From positions 6,409,655 through 6,473,654 of the forward strand of contig CM046838.1 in assembly GCA_025618425.1 (NCBI GenBank): a DNA stretch of 64,000 nt, in the 5' to 3' direction. The DNA comes from Heliocidaris tuberculata (taxonomy: Eukaryota; Echinodermata; Echinoidea; Camarodonta; Echinometridae). The translations under genes and the position numbers were made by a program. This document shows, piece after piece, positions 59,614 to 64,000 of this stretch (position 1 is the stretch's first letter; every line of letters starts with the position of its first letter). A model generated the notes under the pieces. It saw only the letters and a list, made by a program, of their open reading frames with translations, was not told where the DNA came from and did no database searches.

Positions 59614-62389
59614 CCTGGTAGGATAACTGAAAGCCATTGCGATGTAAATTCCCAAAGTAACTCATGGTGACCAGAAGGTATGAACACTCCTCAGGGAATG
59701 GAGCTGGTGCCAACAACATGAATGATACACATGTTTGTAATTGCAAAATAAGATAATCTGTGAATGATCCTTTACATGCTACTGAATCAGAAGTTTGAAC
59801 ATTACTGTAATGAAATGGGAATGAGCGAGAAAAGTGAGAGATAGATAGATAGAAAGAGAGAGAAGATAAGAAAGAGCGAATGAAAAAAGAGGTCAAATAT
59901 TTTCGCCCCGCCTGGCCGAGCTCACGCATGTATTGCATTGGCTGAAGTAATTTGTTGCACAAATAGATTGATAGGACATGTGCATTTACAAATCAAGATG
60001 GGAATGTAAACACGTAGCTCCTCCAAGAAGCCTGGATGTCCTCCGGTATCTTGTCTGTCGTCTTCTGTCTCCAATTTAAATCATTACCATGGTCCAGCAC
60101 GGCCATGGTTACATTGGAAGGCTCAAATGGAGAGCGCATCTGTTAACCCTTGTACCCATCTGGTGGTGGTGGAGGCATCATAGGAGGGAGGCATGATGAT
60201 GATGGTAGAGGAGGATGGAGGGTAGAGAGAGAGAGAGGAGGCAAACAAAATATGGGGAAAGCTCAGAAAGGAAGGGGGAGGAAGGGATTGAGCTTAACTT
60301 TAAATAATTTGGTCTGATCTGTCATGTCACAGTATGTGCTCTTCAATAGGGGAAAGGGGAAACCTACAAATGTTGACATTAGTAGAGGGTACTGTCAAGT
60401 GTCGAATATTTATTAATGATTGTAGACACTTTTTGAACAAAGGGAAATATGCACTTTTTACTCCAATATCAACTTGCCCGTTTTAGCTGGAGGTATGGTA
60501 AAAGATGAGAGAAGTAAAAGAGAAGCTGTGCAGAATAATCTTATCATTAAGGATTGGAAAGAATTACAAAGGTGATGGAGAGGAGAAGATGGATGGGTTT
60601 GAAAGAGATCAAGAAGGAAGGGAAGATGTTTTGAAAGGGAAAGAAAAAAAGGGAGATAAAAATAGATGAGGGGGGGGGGGCTATTGGCATGGTAAATGCT
60701 TCTCAACAGATTGCTTAAAATGCATTTAAACATGTAATTATTCAAAGAAAGGCACAAAGATGGAACTGTCTTTGTGAAGAACCTGACTACCATTTGCCAT
60801 ATTTGGGTTGAGTGAAATGTGGCCTACTTGGGGCAGACATGCCTGGGTAGACCATGGGGAATATTGTGTGTCAAGATAGGGCAGTCTGAATGGAAATTGC
60901 CATGTGTCAGGTTACCCCGCAAAAAAAAAAAAAAAAATGCTACCCCGATTTGTTTTGTCTGCATAAACAACATATATTTACATCAGAAGATATGGATGAA
61001 CAAATCAAAATTTAGATCATGGCTATTGTGAGCAATAAATGTGAAGATTTACAGAAATGTGATTCTCTTTCATAGTGATGAAAATGGTCCTAGTTTATTT
61101 CACTGCCTGGATATTATAGAATAATAATACTAATAATAAAAATGTGGAAAAAAGTCTGCTCTTATTTTGAAATTCTTTGTTTTGTACAATACTTTAGAGC
61201 ATTAACCTTACATGTAGGTATGATAGTACCAATGCGAGATTATTAAAAGTGTATAAAAAAAAACATGGTACATTTAGGCCTATATGCATTTCTCTACTAT
61301 TACAATACTTTTCAGATACAGTTGAGAATTTGAATATGTTACATCATTCAAAATTTGATGTACTATTTACATTATGAGTTTAGGAGGTTACCATCTTCAG
61401 AAGATAGTTCTAGATATTATTATTATACTTTGGTAATAAGGTAGGATTTCAAGATCATTAAAAAGAGTTTGCAAAATCAACTTCAGTATTTTGGTCAAAG
61501 AAAAATGATTTTTGCAAAGGATACCAAATGGAAAAGTGGACAGACTTTTTTTTCTTTTAATGGAAGAAATTGAGAGTGAGGAGAATGGCCTTTCAAATTT
61601 ACCATAGCCTAGCCTGAACAACTGGTAATCCTCGAAAATTTTGCTCATATAAAACATACAATATATATTCAAGTAATAAAAGTGGGATTTTCCCCACAAA
61701 CATATGTTTTAGCATGTATCAGAGCTGCCGATTATGTTAGGTCCCTCCATTTTCAGGACACGCTAATTGTGTAGGGATATTTTTGTGGTGTGAATTTTCA
61801 CCATGATTTAATGACGCTGATATTTCTGCGGTTTGGAATTTAGATATGAGATCTGTATGAATGCGAATATAGTTGTATCATGGATGACAATGCAGCAAAA
61901 CGGTGGAGACATTCACAGAGGTACCCCGAGGCAGAGTAGCTCGCTGGCTCCATTTCCATCACCCCAGTCAGAAAGTCTACATTCCTCATCTAAAGATAGA
62001 GCTCAAAAACAAACATTGATGTGCATTCCCTTTTGAGTTTCAACAAAAAAGTCCATTATCATTCAATTTTGTTAGTTATTCTGCAAAGTACTTGAAGAAA
62101 TGATGAAAAGAGGTTGATGTGTGAGTGTTTGACTATTTGAGGGCAGCTGTGACGTCAGGAAGAGAAAGAAGCAAGAGCTCACCTAATGAAGAGGAAATGA
62201 CGGCCAGGGAAAGCTGCTCAAGCTTGTGATAAGAGGTTAGATTCACCTGACATGTTAAAAAAAAAAATCTATTCTGTTGTTATAGAAACACACCATGCAA
62301 ACGTCTGTGATTTTATAGCGAATTGCACCTTACGGCTGTATGTTTTGGAGGTATAAGCTGTGGCATTGAGAGATGTTTTCCCTACAATT
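59614..62389. other. intron-like sequence, no gene recognised
   Basis: AT-rich with G-rich and purine-rich tracts (60170-60260, 60590-60680) and an A17 run at 60921. At 61833-62036 a frame with Ser/Pro/Gln-rich content ends in a stop, but it has no clear donor or acceptor. It is noted as possible but unsupported coding sequence. Confidence 0.45.
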
Positions 62390-62594
62390 ACACAGCAAAA
62401 ATGGTGTTTAAAATTTCGCTGTTTAAAATTGTGTTGTTTAAATTTTAAGCAATGTTGTTTAAAAGACAGACCTTGTATTTTAAACAACCGCTGTTTAAGA
62501 CACCAATGATAATTTTTTAAACAAAGTTGTTTAAAAAGATTGAAAATACGCGCTAGACGGGTTTCCTTCTCCGCCAAACACGGCCGGCTTCATC

Positions 62595-62664
62595 ATGGCG
62601 GATGACTTTGTGGTTGCAATGTTGCAGAAGTTCCAAATGCCGGAGCTGATTGATACATTGATAG
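62595..62664 (+). CDS. captured first exon inside the foldback
   Basis: An ATG with A at -3 and G at +4, preceded by a GC-rich leader ('caaacacggccggcttcatc'), opens 23 codons plus one base: MADDFVVAMLQKF, then QMPELIDTLI. It ends at 'ATAG|GTAAGC', a consensus donor, giving a phase-1 intron. The hydrophobic spacing (VV..ML.KF.MPELID.L) recalls helices 1-2 of a SAM domain, but the piece is too short to assign. The 3' half of this exon and its intron are repeated inverted at 62905-63091, where the reading is KFQMPELTDTFRG with the donor intact. It may be a live start exon, a relic or a transposon gene remnant. No partner exon is visible in the window. Confidence 0.4.
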
Positions 62665-63091
62665 GTAAGCATTTAGACTAAATATATTGTAATCTGATCG
62701 AGTTTATACACAAGACATATTTGTGCTGCCATGACATCTACATGATGTCTAGATCTAGACGACATCCACAAAACAAATTATGATGTAGACCTGGAACTTT
62801 GCAGCATAGCGCAGTTTAAGTTAGTTGCACATATACAGTAGAGGACCGGACCGGACCGGACCCACGCATTCGCTGTGTGTGCACCGTTGCGCTGGAAGGG
62901 CGACTTGCAAAGTTGCAGCTAGGTCTAAATCATACATGTAATTAATTCTGTGACTGTGGCTTAGATCTAGATATCATATAGATGTCATGGCAGCACAAAT
63001 ATGTCTTGAGTATAAACTCGATCAGATTACAATATATTTAGTCTAAATGCTTACCTCTGAACGTGTCAGTCAGCTCTGGCATTTGGAACTT
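62628..63091. repeat. ~180-bp inverted exon-intron arms
   Basis: 62628-62803 and 62905-63091 are inverted copies. They share 'aagttccaaatgcc', the donor 'ggtaagcatttagac', 'taatctgatcgagtttata', 'agacatatttgtgctgcc' and more weakly 'gtagacct..aactttgca'. The spacer holds a GGACC tandem (62843-62861). Identity is highest around the donor and intron start. The right arm stops exactly at AAGTTCC and lacks the start codon. Confidence 0.9.
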
Positions 63092-63502
63092 ACTAGTGTA
63101 CAACAGCCTTAAACAACCCTGTATGTTTAAACACATCATCTGCATAGTGTTTTAAACAACTTTGAATGTATTTTTTAAACAATAGTTGTGCAAAAAGTTT
63201 TAAACAACTTAATTTAAACAACCTAGATGTTTTAAACAATTGTTTTAAACAACAAATTTTTTAAACAATAGTTGTGCAAAAAGTTTTAAACAACTGTGTG
63301 TTTTCAAACAACATAATTTAAACAACCTAGTTGTTTAAAAGCTGTTGTTTAAAAAATTATTTAAAATTTTAAACAACTGGTTGTTTAAAGTTTAAACAAC
63401 CGTGGTTGTTTAACATTTTAAACGACAGTTGTTAGAGTGACCAGGCTTAAACAGCGTTGTTTAAAAATTTTGAAGAGTTGTTTAAAATATTTTTTACTGT
63501 GT

Positions 63503-64000
63503 ACAGTTATGCCTAATACTCATATCAAATAAAACTCTGGTAAGGCTATAATAATATTTTTACTAAAGTATTTATGTGAAAGCATAGGGAACTCTGACAT
63601 TCTGAGTGGTTTACTCAGAAAGCTGAGATTAACATTATTAAAAAAAAAATCAGATTTTGGTGTGTGCATATATTTTGAGCTAGAAGCTATCAGTATTAGT
63701 ACCGTACCTGTACAGATCAAGAAATTCATACAGTACTTGCTTCAAATCATCTTCCATTCATTGACTTTTATGGTGAACATACAAATATAGGACTTGCTCT
63801 GCTTGTTATAGTCTCAAAGTTGGTTTGAGGAGTGTTTTAATAGTGAATATGGGTTCCATTCATATCATACCGAAGTCACATCAACAAGACTAACAACAGA
63901 CGGACAACAGACAGACAACAGACCCAATAAAGAAATTATATTAACCAATATGAGAAGAATGGGACAGTTTGAAGTGGGTGTGACTGAGGTCTTACCTTGT
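63503..64000. other. no gene seen
   Basis: AT-rich, with a small tandem of ACAACAGAC words at 63890-63925 near the window end. Confidence 0.5.

Larger units (their letters stand above)
62390..63502. mobile_element. foldback element of TTTAAACAAC words with exon capture
   Basis: The ends ACACAGCAAAAATG and, in reverse complement, ACACAGTAAAAAAT are inverted. Flanks ACAATT and ACAGTT may be a 6-bp duplication with one change. About 28 copies of TTTAAACAAC or its complement GTTGTTTAAA fill the outer parts (62400-62545 and 63108-63488), many arranged around the palindrome GTTTAAAC. The right arm also has an 86-bp direct duplication ('aatagttgtgcaaaaag' at 63181 and 63267). The core (62546-63100) is different: GC-richer, with an inverted duplication of an exon-intron piece. 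No transposase is seen. The layout is that of a foldback or Pack-MITE-like element that has taken up gene sequence. Confidence 0.75.

Noticed and set aside
61833..62036. Ser/Pro/Gln-rich frame as a terminal exon
   Set aside because: The composition is suggestive, but no clear acceptor, and no polyadenylation signal follows the stop nearby.
1..64000. CRISPR array, bacterial operons or phage
   Set aside because: No regular direct repeats with unique spacers, no ribosome-binding sites or packed genes; splice signals, SINE and LINE remnants show eukaryotic DNA.

Overview
This is eukaryotic, gene-poor, repeat-rich DNA. The base composition is mostly AT-rich. There are no closely packed open frames, but there are perfect splice-donor contexts, a tRNA-derived SINE, non-LTR retrotransposon tails, many short terminal-inverted-repeat elements, long homopolymeric G runs (up to 32 G), GA microsatellites, and very frequent TACATGTA and TAGGCCTA-type words. 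Together these look like a marine deuterostome, most like a sea urchin or another echinoderm. That assignment rests on general sequence texture, not on a recognised gene.

Layout. 0.5-2.6 kb: a degenerate ~23-bp minisatellite, then a 151-bp satellite in five copies. 2.8-6.0 kb: two copies of one long-TIR MITE (410 and 914 bp), a tRNA-SINE, GA tracts and, between them, the best host coding piece in the window: a signal-peptide first exon at 4758-4830 (+) with a consensus donor and a phase-1 intron. 6.2-9.6 kb: a candidate minus-strand exon with an inverted partial copy, a foldback carrying a 17-bp tandem motif, and two MITEs. 9.6-23.5 kb: mostly featureless, intron-like sequence with a GC-rich structured island (13.02-13.25 kb), perfect hairpins and a second copy of a TTAA-flanked 408-bp MITE. 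23.53-28.10 kb: one 4.5-kb TTAA-flanked composite element holding a CT-rich satellite and several G runs. 28-34 kb: intron-like, with a 27-bp-arm hairpin. 34.4-36.9 kb: a 2.5-kb long-TIR element enclosing CpG-rich GCGCGC modules. 38.1-38.8 kb: a decayed LINE 3' end. 46.0-49.2 kb: a nested pair of elements holding a perfect 21-bp-arm hairpin, a 349-bp duplication and a small MITE. 49.7-51.2 kb: a degenerate tandem block split by a MITE. 54.3-59.6 kb: two telomere-like blocks of one repeat family, another TTAA element, a LINE 3' end and two small MITEs. 62.39-63.50 kb: a foldback element built from TTTAAACAAC words whose core is an inverted duplication of an exon-intron fragment; one arm keeps a 70-bp start-codon exon ending in a consensus donor.

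How it fits together. No complete gene is visible. The simplest reading is that the signal-peptide exon at 4.8 kb opens a plus-strand gene for a secreted or membrane protein, and that much of the window could be its first intron, filled with nested DNA transposons. No downstream exon of that gene was identified. The strongest unusual objects are the exon-carrying foldback at 62.4-63.5 kb, the TTAA families whose subterminal palindromes differ in sequence but remain self-complementary, and the long perfect hairpins at 46.8, 31.2 and 16.5 kb. Almost all long open frames (for example 251 codons at 24578-25333) are by-products of microsatellites that lack stop codons and were not annotated.
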